In this document: piece by piece, positions 24,051 through 33,993 of the stretch
Numbering within the stretch: position 1 is the first letter of the stretch
Layout of the letters: every line of letters starts with the position of its first letter
Assembly: GCA_965223215.1 (NCBI GenBank)
Contig: CBDCVZ010000010.1
Location: 3,534,001-3,598,000 of the forward strand
DNA length: 64,000 bases
Source: JABDMH01 sp965223215
GTDB taxonomy: Bacteria; Bacteroidota; Bacteroidia; Chitinophagales; Saprospiraceae
Reading direction: 5' to 3'
Translations under genes and position numbers: made by a program
Notes under the pieces: generated by a model
What the model was told of the DNA's origin: nothing
The model's database searches: none
Seen by the model: only the letters and a program-made list of their open reading frames with translations

Positions 24051-26717
24051 ATGTCGAATAAAACATCAAATGAGCCGCCGGGGTGGGCAACAAGATTTCT
24101 CAAGTGGTTTTGTCCACCACTGCTGCTGGAGGAAATTGAGGGTGACTTACTCGAACGCTTTGAGCTCGATACGAAAAGAGTCACACGGGGTAAAGCCCGA
24201 AGGAACTACACGATGGGAGTCATTCGTTTTTTCAATTTCACTACGTTACAAAAGGCACGCGCATTAAATAAGAAACAGACTAAGGTGGGCCAGCAAATCC
24301 ATATTCTAACAACCTATCTCAAGATTGGTGCAAGGAATCTGGGAAGACAAAAAATAACCAGTGCCATCAATATATTTGGTCTGACGATTGGTCTAACCTG
24401 TTTCTTATTAGCCGCACTCTTTGTCAGAGATGAATGGTCGTTTGACCAACATCACCCCGATGGGTCATCCAAGTTTCGCGTCATTGCCACGCGAGGTGGG
24501 CAAAATCAGTCTGGCAGTTGGGCGAGTTCGTCTCCGGCCGTTGGCCCTACTCTTGCAAAAGATTTTCCCGAGGTAACCAATACGCTGCGCATTGCGCAAA
24601 TTCGTCAAAAATTACTCTTTAAGTTTAATGACAAAAAATATTTAGAGGAAAAGGGCTTTTATGCTGAACCAGCCATTTTTGAATTTTTTCATCTGCCGCT
24701 CAAATATGGGTCGAGAGATTCTCTACTTCATCATCCGGAAGCCATTGTCATATCAGAGAAATTATCAAATAAATACTTTGGTGCGATTGATCCGGTAGGG
24801 CAAATCATTCAAATTAACAACAAGGATGTACGCGTCGCAGGTGTTTTTGAGAATTTAGATCCTCACAGCCACTTACAATTTAACTATCTATTGAGTTTTG
24901 AGTACCTCAAATCTCAGGTCTCAAAAGAAAGAATAAGGAGCTGGGTATGGCAAGACTTTTACAACTACATACAACTTCGCGAGCCCTCCAAACATCTGAG
25001 TTTTGAGCAAAAATTATTGCCTTTTGTTGAGAAGTACGTCCATCCAGAAACAAAAAAGCTTGGGTTTCACTATTATTTGAAGCTCCAGCCACTTGACAGG
25101 ATTCACTTGTATTCCAGCCATCTCCAAAATGATGTGGCTGTACGTGGCAATTATAAATATGTAATGGGTCTTGCCACCGTTGGTCTCTTCTTGCTTTTCA
25201 TTGCGTGCATGAATTTTGTAAATCTGGCCGTGGCACGATCCATCAAACGCGCCAAAGAAGTTGGAATCCGCAAGACCACGGGAGCCACCAAATCACAAAT
25301 CATCACACAGTTCATGGTAGAAACTTGTGTTTTGGTGGGCATCACTTTGTGCCTGGCCATTGGTGCCACCAAGCTCACCCTTCCTGCGATCAATCAATAT
25401 CTAGATAAGACCCTAGTACTCCACCTCTGGAACGATCCGATAGCATTGGGGTCGTTGGTTCTTTTGGGATTGATCACATCAATCATTGCCGGCAGTTACC
25501 CGGCTGTCACCTTAGCTCGTTTTTCACCAGGCCATGCTTTTCAAAGGGTGTACTTGGGAAGTTTAAAAGGTAGCACACTCCGGAAAATACTAGTCGGAAT
25601 CCAATTTGCGATTTCGGTTTTTCTCATTGCCAGTTTATCTATCATCTATCAACAGGTACAGTTCTTGAAAAACGGCGACATGGGATTTGATCGTGCGCAA
25701 CTGCTTCACTTCCCAATGAAAGGAAAGATGTTTACTGATTTCGAAAAGGTAAGAACTGAATTTCAGCGCATCCCGGGTGTTTTGAAGGTCTCAACTTGTT
25801 TTGGAATTCCCGGTGACATCATAGCCGGAGACAACATTATTGTGCCGGGTCAAGAAGCAAAAACGCTACCTGCACGCATCCTAGCCATCGACCACCACTA
25901 TCTCGCAACCATGGACATGACGGTGGTTGCTGGGAGAAACTTTGACCAGAAAAAATCAACGGACGTGACCAGTGCCTTTATCATCAATGAAACGGCGGTC
26001 AAAACCCTGGGGCTGGGACAGAAACCCTCCGAAGCAATCGGTAAACCACTGCATTGGGAAATGTGGAGTCACAATGATAGTCTCAAGGTTGGTACAGTGA
26101 TCGGTGTGGTGAAAGATTTTAATTATCAAAGTCTCACCGACCCCATTCAAACCGTGGTGATGCACATAGATGAAGACGCTTATTGGAAAGTTGCCCTGCG
26201 CATTGAAGCAGAATCAATAGCACAAACCCTCAAACGAATTGACCAAACCTGGAAGAGTTTTGAGACAGAATATCCCCTGGATTACCAATTTGTGGATGAA
26301 AGTTTTGGTATTATGTACCAAGACGAAACGCGATTAAGTGCTTTTTTTAAATATCTCTGCCTCATAGCAATTTTCATTTCGTTGATCGGTGCGTTTGGCT
26401 TAATGATGCATTCCATCGAGCAAAAACGAAAAGAAATTAGTATTAGAAAGGTCTTGGGTGCTCCTTGGTACCAGGTGGTAGGATTACTCTCCATCGAATT
26501 CTTTCTGGTCGTATTAGTGAGTGGCCTGGTATCCCTCCCCATCATCTGGTTCACGATGTCTACATGGCTCAATGACTTTGCTTATCGCATCAGCTTAAGC
26601 TGGCATCATTTTGCACTTGGCATTGGTATGGTCACCCTTCTGGTCGTGTTAACGATCGGTGCCCAGACCATGGTGGCCGTGGCAGCATCTCCGATAGATT
26701 CGCTACGGGAGGACTAG
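24051..26717 (+). CDS. FtsX/MacB-like ABC permease with permease prefix domain
   Basis: 888-residue inner-membrane protein. Residues ~1-75 form the permease prefix domain (FLKWFCPPLLLEEIEGDLLERF). A MacB-like half follows with a membrane segment near residue 105 (AINIFGLTIGLTCFLLAALF), a periplasmic core and three helices in an FtsX domain. A second half repeats this and ends with the signature RKEISIRKVLGAPWYQV. The total length is about twice a MacB permease, as expected for this fused type. No ABC ATPase is adjacent, so it must borrow one from elsewhere. Such proteins are thought to export peptides or stress-related compounds; the substrate is unknown. Confidence 0.92.
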   Translation: MSNKTSNEPPGWATRFLKWFCPPLLLEEIEGDLLERFELDTKRVTRGKARRNYTMGVIRFFNFTTLQKARALNKKQTKVGQQIHILTTYLKIGARNLGRQKITSAINIFGLTIGLTCFLLAALFVRDEWSFDQHHPDGSSKFRVIATRGGQNQSGSWASSSPAVGPTLAKDFPEVTNTLRIAQIRQKLLFKFNDKKYLEEKGFYAEPAIFEFFHLPLKYGSRDSLLHHPEAIVISEKLSNKYFGAIDPVGQIIQINNKDVRVAGVFENLDPHSHLQFNYLLSFEYLKSQVSKERIRSWVWQDFYNYIQLREPSKHLSFEQKLLPFVEKYVHPETKKLGFHYYLKLQPLDRIHLYSSHLQNDVAVRGNYKYVMGLATVGLFLLFIACMNFVNLAVARSIKRAKEVGIRKTTGATKSQIITQFMVETCVLVGITLCLAIGATKLTLPAINQYLDKTLVLHLWNDPIALGSLVLLGLITSIIAGSYPAVTLARFSPGHAFQRVYLGSLKGSTLRKILVGIQFAISVFLIASLSIIYQQVQFLKNGDMGFDRAQLLHFPMKGKMFTDFEKVRTEFQRIPGVLKVSTCFGIPGDIIAGDNIIVPGQEAKTLPARILAIDHHYLATMDMTVVAGRNFDQKKSTDVTSAFIINETAVKTLGLGQKPSEAIGKPLHWEMWSHNDSLKVGTVIGVVKDFNYQSLTDPIQTVVMHIDEDAYWKVALRIEAESIAQTLKRIDQTWKSFETEYPLDYQFVDESFGIMYQDETRLSAFFKYLCLIAIFISLIGAFGLMMHSIEQKRKEISIRKVLGAPWYQVVGLLSIEFFLVVLVSGLVSLPIIWFTMSTWLNDFAYRISLSWHHFALGIGMVTLLVVLTIGAQTMVAVAASPIDSLRED

Positions 26718-26754
26718 AGTACAGTATGACTGCAATGAGATATGATGTTCGGTG

Positions 26755-27327
26755 CTATTTGGCTTGGCGCTGCTCCGCCCGGGCCAGCATTTGATCGACT
26801 CCACCGGTAAATTCTGCTACCGACGGTCGATACCCTGTTTTGCCAATGGCACTGATCTCAAACTTTCCTGATTCGGCATCCCGGTCAAGATCGAAGACCC
26901 AAACCGTGGGGAAACCACGTACTTTAAAAGCTCTTTGTAGGCCTGCGTTTTGCTGCTGCAATTCGGCAGGCAGTTTGGTGCGACGTGGAAAATCAAGTTC
27001 GAGTAAAACCACATTCTCGTCAGCCCAGTGCTTAAATTCATCTTTCTGAAAAACAGCGGCACTTAATCTTTTGCACCATCCGCACCAATCACTACCAGTG
27101 AAATTGGCCATGATTGGCTTTCCACTTTCTTTTGATTTTGCATAGGCTTCTTCCAGGTCGGTATACCATCCGGCATTCTCCGCTTTATGCACGGGTTGCA
27201 TATTATAGCTTCCACTCGCCTTACTCGCCTGTTGACCAGCCTGCTTTCCCACTTGTCTTTCCTGCGCATAGGTTAAGGTGGCAAGAGCTATGACGAGTGC
27301 ACTAAGAATCACTTTCTTAAACATCAT
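26755..27327 (-). CDS. Periplasmic thioredoxin-like protein
   Basis: About 190 residues with signal peptide MMFKKVILSALVIALATLTYA; the frame extends ~40 codons upstream but that part looks non-coding. A further Met at ~27345 is another possible start. The redox motif CGWC lies in FTGSDWCGWCKRLSAAV, the form found in thioredoxin_7/DUF255-like proteins, followed by FKVRGFPTVWVFD with the cis-Pro. It would act in the periplasm, perhaps in disulfide isomerisation or cytochrome maturation. A low-complexity Q/A/S linker (QAGQQASKASGS) follows the signal. It converges on the FtsX permease. Confidence 0.88.
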   Translation of the reverse strand: MMFKKVILSALVIALATLTYAQERQVGKQAGQQASKASGSYNMQPVHKAENAGWYTDLEEAYAKSKESGKPIMANFTGSDWCGWCKRLSAAVFQKDEFKHWADENVVLLELDFPRRTKLPAELQQQNAGLQRAFKVRGFPTVWVFDLDRDAESGKFEISAIGKTGYRPSVAEFTGGVDQMLARAEQRQAK

Positions 27328-27578
27328 ATGTTTTTTTTGTTGCATGCAATAATCGCACCAAGGATGGATTACGATCGTCACCTTAAGATAACGAAAGCTA
27401 AGATAGATTAGTTTCAGAGTGCTGTAAAGCAACCGACACTCATTTAACATTGAAGTAACAATGTGCCACTTTTGCTAGTAAATATCTGTGCAAAGCCAAT
27501 CAGCACAGGGGATTGCAGGGCTGGTCAAAAAATTCGATTCGCTCCCTTATTACCAAATCAAGTTTGTAAATTAAGTAG

Positions 27579-29072
27579 ATGAAAACGACGCTGCGATACT
27601 TCTTCAACATCATCCTATTGCTCTTCTTCCTTTCTCATGTCGCCCCGGCCCAGATTCTTTATGACATCGTCATCGCCAACGGGCGGGTGATCGACCCTGA
27701 AACTTCCTTTGATGGAGTAAGAACGGTCGGAATTCTCGACGGTGAAATTGCTGAAATCTCTAAAAACCTCCTCGATGGAAAAGAGGTTATTGACGCAACT
27801 GGACTAATCGTGTCACCGGGCTTCATCGATCTTCATGTACATGGCATGACCAACGAGGCGCACCGATATCAGGTGCGAGATGGTGTAACTACTGCACTTG
27901 AGTTAGAGGGAGGACGGCCATTTCTTCGCGAATGGCTTGAGTACAAGCGGAATAAATCTATTGTCAACTTCGGGGCTACGGTACCACACGGCAACATCAG
28001 AGCATTGGCCATGGATTCTTACCAGCACCACCATAAAGAGGCCTACAAAATCTTGCAGGAGGAGGGTTTTGACAGTCCAAGTTATCTGAAAATTATGCTC
28101 AATCTCGGTCGATCCGGTTATCAGTCACTATCGCAATTAGAACTCGAGAACATGCATGCTGCCATCAATGAGGGATTGGAAGCAGGTGCCCTCGGTATTG
28201 GCGTGCCCGTAGGTTATTATCCTGGCGCCTCAGCCGAAGAGATTTTTCAGGTGTACCAGCATGCCGCTGAATTTTCAGTTCCGATTTTCTCTCACACCCG
28301 TGGATTTGGCATGCCTGGCATCCATGAGGCCATTGCCAATGCCACCGTTACTGGAGCTCCCCTACATATTGTGCATGCCAATAGTTTATCCCTAGGTGAG
28401 ATACAAGTGACGCTAGATATGGTTGCTGCGGCACAAGAGCAAGGCCTTGATGTCACCACTGAGGTTTATCCCTACACTGCGGCCTCTACCGGACTGGGAA
28501 CGGCCCTCTTTGACGAAGGATGGCAAGATGAATTGGGTATTAGCTATGGAGATTTGCAGTGGGAAGCCACGGGTGAGCGGCTCACCAAGGAAACCTTCGC
28601 CCGGTATCGCGAAGATGGTGGTACGGTAATCATCCACATGATGAAACCTGAGTGGATCGTCAAAGGCATCGCAGATCTTCGCACTATGATTGGTTCTGAT
28701 GGCATGCCCTATGCCCCGGGGGCTCATCCACGTACAGCTGGCACTTTTTCGCGCGTATTAGGCCGTTACGTCAGGGAACAAAAAGTCATTTCGTTAATGA
28801 CGGCCCTCAAAAAAATGACCATCATGCCGGCTAAGCGGTTGGAGGCCGTGGCTCCCAAGATGCGTCAAAAAGGAAGGATCCAGGTCGGAACGGATGCCGA
28901 CATCACGATTTTTGACGCGAATGAAATCATCGACAAGGCTGATTTCACCGGCCTCCAGTATTCAGAGGGCGTGAAATACGTCATCATTAACGGCCAAATG
29001 GTGGTCAAAGAGAGCAAGCATGTAGATGGTATTTTTCCGGGTCAGGCCATTCTCGGTAAATACCGAAAATAA
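27579..29072 (+). CDS. Secreted amidohydrolase of the N-acyl-D-amino-acid deacylase type
   Basis: 497 residues with signal peptide (FFNIILLLFFLSHVAPAQ). The barrel carries GFIDLHVHG, SHTRGFGMPG, LHIVHANSLSLG and IIHMMKP. The family tail GSDGMPYAPGAHPRTAGTF, LGRYVREQKV and the KGRIQVGTDADITIFD element identify the D-aminoacylase group. The usual metal residues are present. It would hydrolyse N-acyl-D-amino acids or related peptides outside the cytoplasm. It stands alone; a Bacteroidota-type promoter upstream is not clear. The window's other amidohydrolase (11.8-14.8 kb) is of a different subtype. Confidence 0.88.
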   Translation: MKTTLRYFFNIILLLFFLSHVAPAQILYDIVIANGRVIDPETSFDGVRTVGILDGEIAEISKNLLDGKEVIDATGLIVSPGFIDLHVHGMTNEAHRYQVRDGVTTALELEGGRPFLREWLEYKRNKSIVNFGATVPHGNIRALAMDSYQHHHKEAYKILQEEGFDSPSYLKIMLNLGRSGYQSLSQLELENMHAAINEGLEAGALGIGVPVGYYPGASAEEIFQVYQHAAEFSVPIFSHTRGFGMPGIHEAIANATVTGAPLHIVHANSLSLGEIQVTLDMVAAAQEQGLDVTTEVYPYTAASTGLGTALFDEGWQDELGISYGDLQWEATGERLTKETFARYREDGGTVIIHMMKPEWIVKGIADLRTMIGSDGMPYAPGAHPRTAGTFSRVLGRYVREQKVISLMTALKKMTIMPAKRLEAVAPKMRQKGRIQVGTDADITIFDANEIIDKADFTGLQYSEGVKYVIINGQMVVKESKHVDGIFPGQAILGKYRK

Positions 29073-29169
29073 CGTTGAGATCGCTCTATCGTCCTCCACA
29101 AATGTCGAAATAGCTTAGTGATCGAACCATTTCAATCGCCATCGTGTATAATATGGTAAATTGTTTACA

Positions 29170-29877
29170 ATGCTTCAAAATCAGAAGAAGTTCGATCGGT
29201 CTAGCAGATGGAAATCCTATATTCTGTTCATTTGTATTTTATTACCATCTACGATTTTCCAAATTTCCTGTAAATCTTCTAAACGGACCCAAGGAACTAT
29301 CATCGGTGCGGCCATTGGTGCGGCAACGGGTGCCATCGTATCTAAGAACAACAAGGCTGTGTCAATTATTCTCGGTGCCGGAATTGGTGGAGTAGCTGGT
29401 GGCTTGATTGGCAATTATATGGATAAACAGGCCGAAGAAATCCGAAAAAATTTGGAGGGCGCCAAGGTGGAACGTGTCGGTGAAGGAATTGTGGTCACCT
29501 TTGATTCAGGTCTATTATTTGACTTTGACTCTCACGATTTGAGGGCAGAAACCCAGGCCAATTTAAGTAGACTCACTGAAACCCTAAAAAAGTATGACAA
29601 AACCGATGTCAAGATCCTCGGCCACACAGATGCCACAGGACCACCAGAATACAATGCAAGCCTCTCTCAAAGAAGAGCACAATCGGTAGAGCAGTTTCTT
29701 GTGCAAAGAAAAATTCCTTCGCGACGCCTCGAACCACAGGGTCTTGGAGAGACCGATCCGATTGCTCCTAATGACCATGAAGCTGGGAGACAAAAGAACC
29801 GCAGGGTTGAATTATCGATTGTTGCCAGTAAAAAACTAATTAGAGATGCTAAGAAAGGAGACATTGATAAGGCATAG
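29170..29877 (+). CDS. OmpA family lipoprotein with glycine zipper
   Basis: 235 residues from the ATG at 29170 (a TTG nine bases earlier is possible). The signal ends in a lipobox-like FQISCKSS. A glycine-zipper segment follows (GTIIGAAIGAATGAIVS, IILGAGIGGVAGGLIGNYM), then the OmpA/MotB domain at ~100-220 with ILGHTDATG, LSQRRAQSVEQFL and GRQKNRRVELSI. This is the common YiaD-like architecture: an outer-membrane lipoprotein attached to peptidoglycan. It is followed 51 bases later by a beta-barrel gene, so both probably belong to outer-membrane maintenance. Confidence 0.92.
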   Translation: MLQNQKKFDRSSRWKSYILFICILLPSTIFQISCKSSKRTQGTIIGAAIGAATGAIVSKNNKAVSIILGAGIGGVAGGLIGNYMDKQAEEIRKNLEGAKVERVGEGIVVTFDSGLLFDFDSHDLRAETQANLSRLTETLKKYDKTDVKILGHTDATGPPEYNASLSQRRAQSVEQFLVQRKIPSRRLEPQGLGETDPIAPNDHEAGRQKNRRVELSIVASKKLIRDAKKGDIDKA

Positions 29878-29928
29878 CTTAGCGATCAAATTTCCATTCA
29901 GGTTTTTAAGAAAAAATATTATTCGAAG

Positions 29929-30510
29929 ATGAGCAAGTTGAAAAGTAGCTTTTGGATCCTATTCATTTTTGTAACAACTGCCGTGTCCTGCTTTGCACAA
30001 TTGGAGAATAGATTTTCAATAGGACCACGCGTAGGCATCAACTTTGCAACAATCAACCAAGATGAAGAAACCAGAACAGGCCTGGTTGCTGGTCTTACAA
30101 CCACCTATAGCATCAATGAAAAATCTGGGATCACCATAGATGCGTTATTTTCTTCCCGGGGTTTTGGATCAGGTGCCTCCCAGGTAAAATTGAATTATCT
30201 GAGTATTCCAATCTTGTATGATGCTTTTTTTGGCAAGTTGGGTGAAGCATTTCGTCCAAAGCTATATGCAGGCTTTGCCCCAGGATTCTTACTCAAAGCT
30301 GAAACTGGCGCTATTAATCTTACTGAGAGATACAAATCAGTCACCTTCGACATAGTGGGAGGGGGAGGATTTAACTACAGGCTTGCCAGTCGGGTATGGC
30401 TTAATGTGGACCTACGTGCCCTATTTGGACTAGCAAATCTAACTGAGAGCGGAGATGATATTCGCAACCGCACCATACAAGTAAGTGGAGGCCTTGCCTA
30501 TGGACTCTAA
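29929..30510 (+). CDS. Outer-membrane beta-barrel protein (porin-like)
   Basis: 193 residues with a signal peptide (FWILFIFVTTAVSCFAQ) and alternating amphipathic strands ending in an aromatic/hydrophobic-rich stretch (TIQVSGGLAYGL). Blocks such as FSIGPRVGINFATI and LNYLSIPILYDAFF are characteristic of the Bacteroidota PorT/OMP_b-brl_2 family. Some family members assist type IX secretion; this protein is not specific enough to decide. It comes directly after the OmpA lipoprotein and is likely co-transcribed with it. Confidence 0.88.
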   Translation: MSKLKSSFWILFIFVTTAVSCFAQLENRFSIGPRVGINFATINQDEETRTGLVAGLTTTYSINEKSGITIDALFSSRGFGSGASQVKLNYLSIPILYDAFFGKLGEAFRPKLYAGFAPGFLLKAETGAINLTERYKSVTFDIVGGGGFNYRLASRVWLNVDLRALFGLANLTESGDDIRNRTIQVSGGLAYGL

Positions 30511-30654
30511 GGTGATGAATGGAGCCATCAGAGGGGGTAAAAACCACAAAATCTCCTTGATTTGACGCCCGCATTTAGGTAAATGAACATTCGCTTCATT
30601 TGGGCATGACAAAGCAAATGGCTCGGTCGTCAAATTAATTATGTTATTGCACAA

Positions 30655-30683
30655 TTTCACTTCGTAAAAAGAGTTTATATTTG
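30655..30683 (+). promoter_or_regulatory. Promoter candidate for the FN3 protein
   Basis: TATATTTG at 30676-30683 matches the -7 consensus TANNTTTG exactly; a TTT at 30655-30657 is a weak -33 candidate at ~18 bases. Transcription would start near 30690, leaving a ~95-base leader before the ATG at 30784. Confidence 0.45.
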
Positions 30684-30710
30684 GCAAGCCATTCCCACTC
30701 AAACTCTTTT
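30667..30710. repeat. 10-bp inverted repeat spanning the promoter
   Basis: AAAAGAGTTT (30667-30676) and AAACTCTTTT (30701-30710) are perfectly complementary, with the -7 box and probable start site in the 24-base loop. This suits a dimeric regulator's binding site, or may be chance in AT-rich DNA. Confidence 0.4.
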
Positions 30711-30783
30711 CCGATCAATTTACGAACGCATCAAGCTAGGCATGAAGCTCGTATGATTCATTTTAGGACCAAACTTGATAGCC

Positions 30784-32328
30784 ATGATTCGGATAATTGT
30801 TTTTCTGCTGATTTCAGCTTTAGTCTCCCAAGCTGAATTACTGTCAGCACAGAATGAATGTGATAAAGTAGATGGACTCAGCGTTAGTAATATCACTGAA
30901 GTATCTGCTGAATTGTCTTGGAATGGCGCACCAGAACACACCAGTTATACTGTCGATGTGATGCATGGTGCCCAGACATCAAACTTCAAGTTTTCAACCA
31001 CCACCAACCATACCACAGCCACAGTTGATGGCCTTCAAGCTGGCAGCAATTACCGATTTCGGGTTAAATCAAAATGTGATAAAGGCTCGGGTGGTTCGTC
31101 CAAGTGGTTTGACTTCACGACCACCGGTGATAAACCTGACGACGGGAGTGGTTCCGATGGCCCAGGAAAAAAATGTCCAGAACTAAGTGGTCTGGTCGCC
31201 ATTAATATTGATGATACATCGGCTACTTTGTCCTGGCAAGGTGATGAAGCATACCAAAAATTTGAGGTGGATGTGATGCATGCCCCACAAAATCCTAATT
31301 TTAAATGGTCGACCACAACGGAAGATACGGCCGTGCTGGTTGACAATCTCGCACCTGGTCGAACTTATCGATACAAGATCAAAGCCTCGTGTAGCAAGGG
31401 AAAAAGTAATAGCAAATGGCACACCTTTACTACCACAGGTATTGATAGCACTGGTCATGGTCGATGTCCAAAGGCCACTAACCTCGCAGTGCTAGACGTA
31501 ACCGACACCTCAGTAGTTTTATCATGGTTAGGGAATCCAGAAAATGTCTCTTATCAGGTCGACGTTCATCAGAAGGAGCATACTCCTCAGTTTCGGTTAT
31601 CAGAAACAACAGATACCACCGCCTTAAAAGTAGATAGCTTGACACCCGGTGGCAATTATAAATTTAGGGTAAAAGCAAGCTGTGATAAAAATTCAGCTGG
31701 ATCCAGCTCTTGGATAAATTTTGTAACCACCGGTGGTGACAGCACTTTCAATCAATGCCCCAAACCACGAAATCTGTCGGTGCTGGAAGTAAGTGATACG
31801 TCGGCACTATTGAGCTGGGTGGCTCGAGATTCAGTGATTAGTTTTGATCTGGAAATAAAGAGCTTTGAGGGAACGCCGAACTATCAGTTTGATACCACAC
31901 TAACCGACACGTTTTACCTGGTAGACAATCTATCCCCAGAAGGAAATTATCAATTTCGTTTGAAGGCAAATTGCACTGATACAAGTTCAAGCGGGTCTTC
32001 CGATTGGTCCAAATTCAGAACGCTAGCTGATACCAGCTCAACGGATCATGAAATCCCAACAGAGATTGTATCCGAATCGAGCGTCACTACGTTTCCAAAT
32101 CCCGCTGAATCCGAATTTAATATCCAATTGCCTATTGAAAAACTTGGATCTCTAACTATGGTAACGCTCGCTGATTTACAGGGCAGAGTTGTATATCATA
32201 AGAAATTCGATTCAGTACCTTCCGAAGCTAATCTAACTTTGGATGCAAACCTGCTTACATCGGGAATCTATAAACTAGTCGTTAAATCAATCAACTTTTA
32301 CGATAGCAAAACGATTTTCATCGAATGA
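30784..32328 (+). CDS. Secreted four-FN3 protein with T9SS sorting domain
   Basis: 514 residues from the ATG at 30784, with signal peptide IIVFLLISALVSQAE. Four fibronectin-III domains of ~95 residues follow, each opening with a Cys (ECDKVDGLSV, KCPELSGLVA, RCPKATNLAV, QCPKPRNLSV) and ending in a FTTTG or FVTTG strand. The linkers are rich in Gly, Ser and Asp. The C-terminal ~80 residues begin at TFPNPAESEFNIQL and carry LQGRVVYHKKF and LTSGIYKLVV, which are the T9SS type-A sorting features. A cell-surface or released adhesin-like protein is likely. The four repeats are related enough to suggest internal duplication. Confidence 0.9.
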   Translation: MIRIIVFLLISALVSQAELLSAQNECDKVDGLSVSNITEVSAELSWNGAPEHTSYTVDVMHGAQTSNFKFSTTTNHTTATVDGLQAGSNYRFRVKSKCDKGSGGSSKWFDFTTTGDKPDDGSGSDGPGKKCPELSGLVAINIDDTSATLSWQGDEAYQKFEVDVMHAPQNPNFKWSTTTEDTAVLVDNLAPGRTYRYKIKASCSKGKSNSKWHTFTTTGIDSTGHGRCPKATNLAVLDVTDTSVVLSWLGNPENVSYQVDVHQKEHTPQFRLSETTDTTALKVDSLTPGGNYKFRVKASCDKNSAGSSSWINFVTTGGDSTFNQCPKPRNLSVLEVSDTSALLSWVARDSVISFDLEIKSFEGTPNYQFDTTLTDTFYLVDNLSPEGNYQFRLKANCTDTSSSGSSDWSKFRTLADTSSTDHEIPTEIVSESSVTTFPNPAESEFNIQLPIEKLGSLTMVTLADLQGRVVYHKKFDSVPSEANLTLDANLLTSGIYKLVVKSINFYDSKTIFIE

Positions 32329-32364
32329 ATGTAAATGCCTTCAGTTCCTAATGCAGGTACCGGT

Positions 32365-33912
32365 TCAAGAGTCCATCCGAAGTTTTCGCTTCAATATTTT
32401 ACCAGTTGCATTCATCGGAAGTGCATCAACGAATTTAATTTGCCGGGGATATTTATAAGCGGCTATCCGTTCTTTCGTCCATTCGATTAATGTACCTTCA
32501 TCCAGGGTGAAGCCTTCTTGCAAAACCACAAAAGCTTTAATTTCTTCTCCCAATTTCTCGTCTGGCATCCCAACCACAGCTACCAGTGATATCGCCTCGT
32601 GTTGGATCATCAATTCTTCAACCTCACGCGGATACACATTTAGACCGCCTCTGATAATCATATCCTTGGTGCGGTCCACGATGTAGAAATATCCATCCTC
32701 GTCTTTTAAAGCGATGTCGCCTGAGTGCATCCAACCATTGCGCAATGTGTCCGCATTTACATCATCCCGTTTGTAATAGCCCTTCATCACATTGTGCCCA
32801 CGATAAACCAATTCTCCCCTTTCTCCAATAGGTAATTCTTGATCTTTTTCGTCAACTACCATTACCTCGACACCCCAAACTGGGGTTCCAATGGATCCAG
32901 CTTTTCGCTTCCGGCCGGGTTGATTAAAAGTGACAACCGGTGATCCCTCCGACATCCCGTACCCTTCATAAATGGGAACCTGGTATTTTTCCTCAAAATC
33001 TGCCAATACCTGCATTGGCAATGAAGCCCCACCTGACACACATCTCCGCAATGTCTCTTTGATCTTCGCAATTTTCAATGCATCACCTTCATTCAGTAAT
33101 GCCCAGTACATGGTTGGCACACCGGCGAAAAAAGTTATTGATTGTTCAATCAGGAGATCTTCGACCCTGGCACAATCAAACCGAACCAAAAGGGAACTGG
33201 TCAGACCATGCATAATGCCAGCGTTCATCAAACAAGTCTGACCAAAAATATGGAACAGTGGGAGTACAATAAGCAAGCGGTCATCTTCAGCATATTGAAA
33301 TAGATGTCGGCATAGGTCTGCATTCCAGGCCAGATTAGAGTGCGTCAACTCGGCGCCCTTGGGTCTTCCCGTAGTCCCAGATGTATAGATAATCACAGCG
33401 GTATCTTCTGCAGAAGTCGCAATGGTCTCGAAGGTAGGATCCAACTCAGATATGGTCTGATTAAAGTTTATGGCCTCAGTAAATTCCAAACCTAATTGGC
33501 CGGCCCCTGGCAATTGAACAAAATATTGACACGATTGGCACTTCTCAAATCCAGCATATCCAGCCACGCCCATAGGCAAGGTTTCAGTCCCTTCAAAGCA
33601 GAAATAAACTTTGGCATCTGAGTCGGCAAGATGATAGCAAACCTCGTCTGCTTTTAAAAGAATGCTGAGGGGTACTACGACGGCCCCGGCTTTTAAAATG
33701 CCAAAATAAACCACTGGAAAATACGGTAGATTGGGGCAGCTGAGCGCTACTTTGTCACCTGGCAGTATGCCCAGACCGAGTAGATACTGGGCGACTTGAT
33801 TGGCCTCTGCATTGATTTGTTGATACGTGTGACTTCGACCCTCAAAAATGAACGCATCCTTTTGCGGAAAACGTCGAGCACTGTCTTCAAGTATGACACT
33901 GAGATTTAGCAA
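32365..33912 (-). CDS. Long-chain-fatty-acid-CoA ligase (FadD/CaiC type)
   Basis: 515 residues, typical for medium/long-chain acyl-CoA or aryl-CoA ligases. The P-loop IYTSGTTGRPKGAELTH, A5 motif GYGMSEGSP, MHSGDIA, hinge DRTKDMIIRGGLNVYP and catalytic Lys in NATGKILKRKLR are intact. No signal peptide. It differs clearly from the 588-residue ligase at 17.2 kb. An aliphatic substrate is likely, since an acyl-ACP thioesterase lies across the divergent gap, but substrate preference cannot be read. Confidence 0.93.
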   Translation of the reverse strand: MLNLSVILEDSARRFPQKDAFIFEGRSHTYQQINAEANQVAQYLLGLGILPGDKVALSCPNLPYFPVVYFGILKAGAVVVPLSILLKADEVCYHLADSDAKVYFCFEGTETLPMGVAGYAGFEKCQSCQYFVQLPGAGQLGLEFTEAINFNQTISELDPTFETIATSAEDTAVIIYTSGTTGRPKGAELTHSNLAWNADLCRHLFQYAEDDRLLIVLPLFHIFGQTCLMNAGIMHGLTSSLLVRFDCARVEDLLIEQSITFFAGVPTMYWALLNEGDALKIAKIKETLRRCVSGGASLPMQVLADFEEKYQVPIYEGYGMSEGSPVVTFNQPGRKRKAGSIGTPVWGVEVMVVDEKDQELPIGERGELVYRGHNVMKGYYKRDDVNADTLRNGWMHSGDIALKDEDGYFYIVDRTKDMIIRGGLNVYPREVEELMIQHEAISLVAVVGMPDEKLGEEIKAFVVLQEGFTLDEGTLIEWTKERIAAYKYPRQIKFVDALPMNATGKILKRKLRMDS

Positions 33913-33993
33913 TTTTATTTATTTTATTCTATTAAATGAGCGATTCTAAGGATTAGAAAGTACGGAAATTAAGGGGATGATTGGATTCTCACT

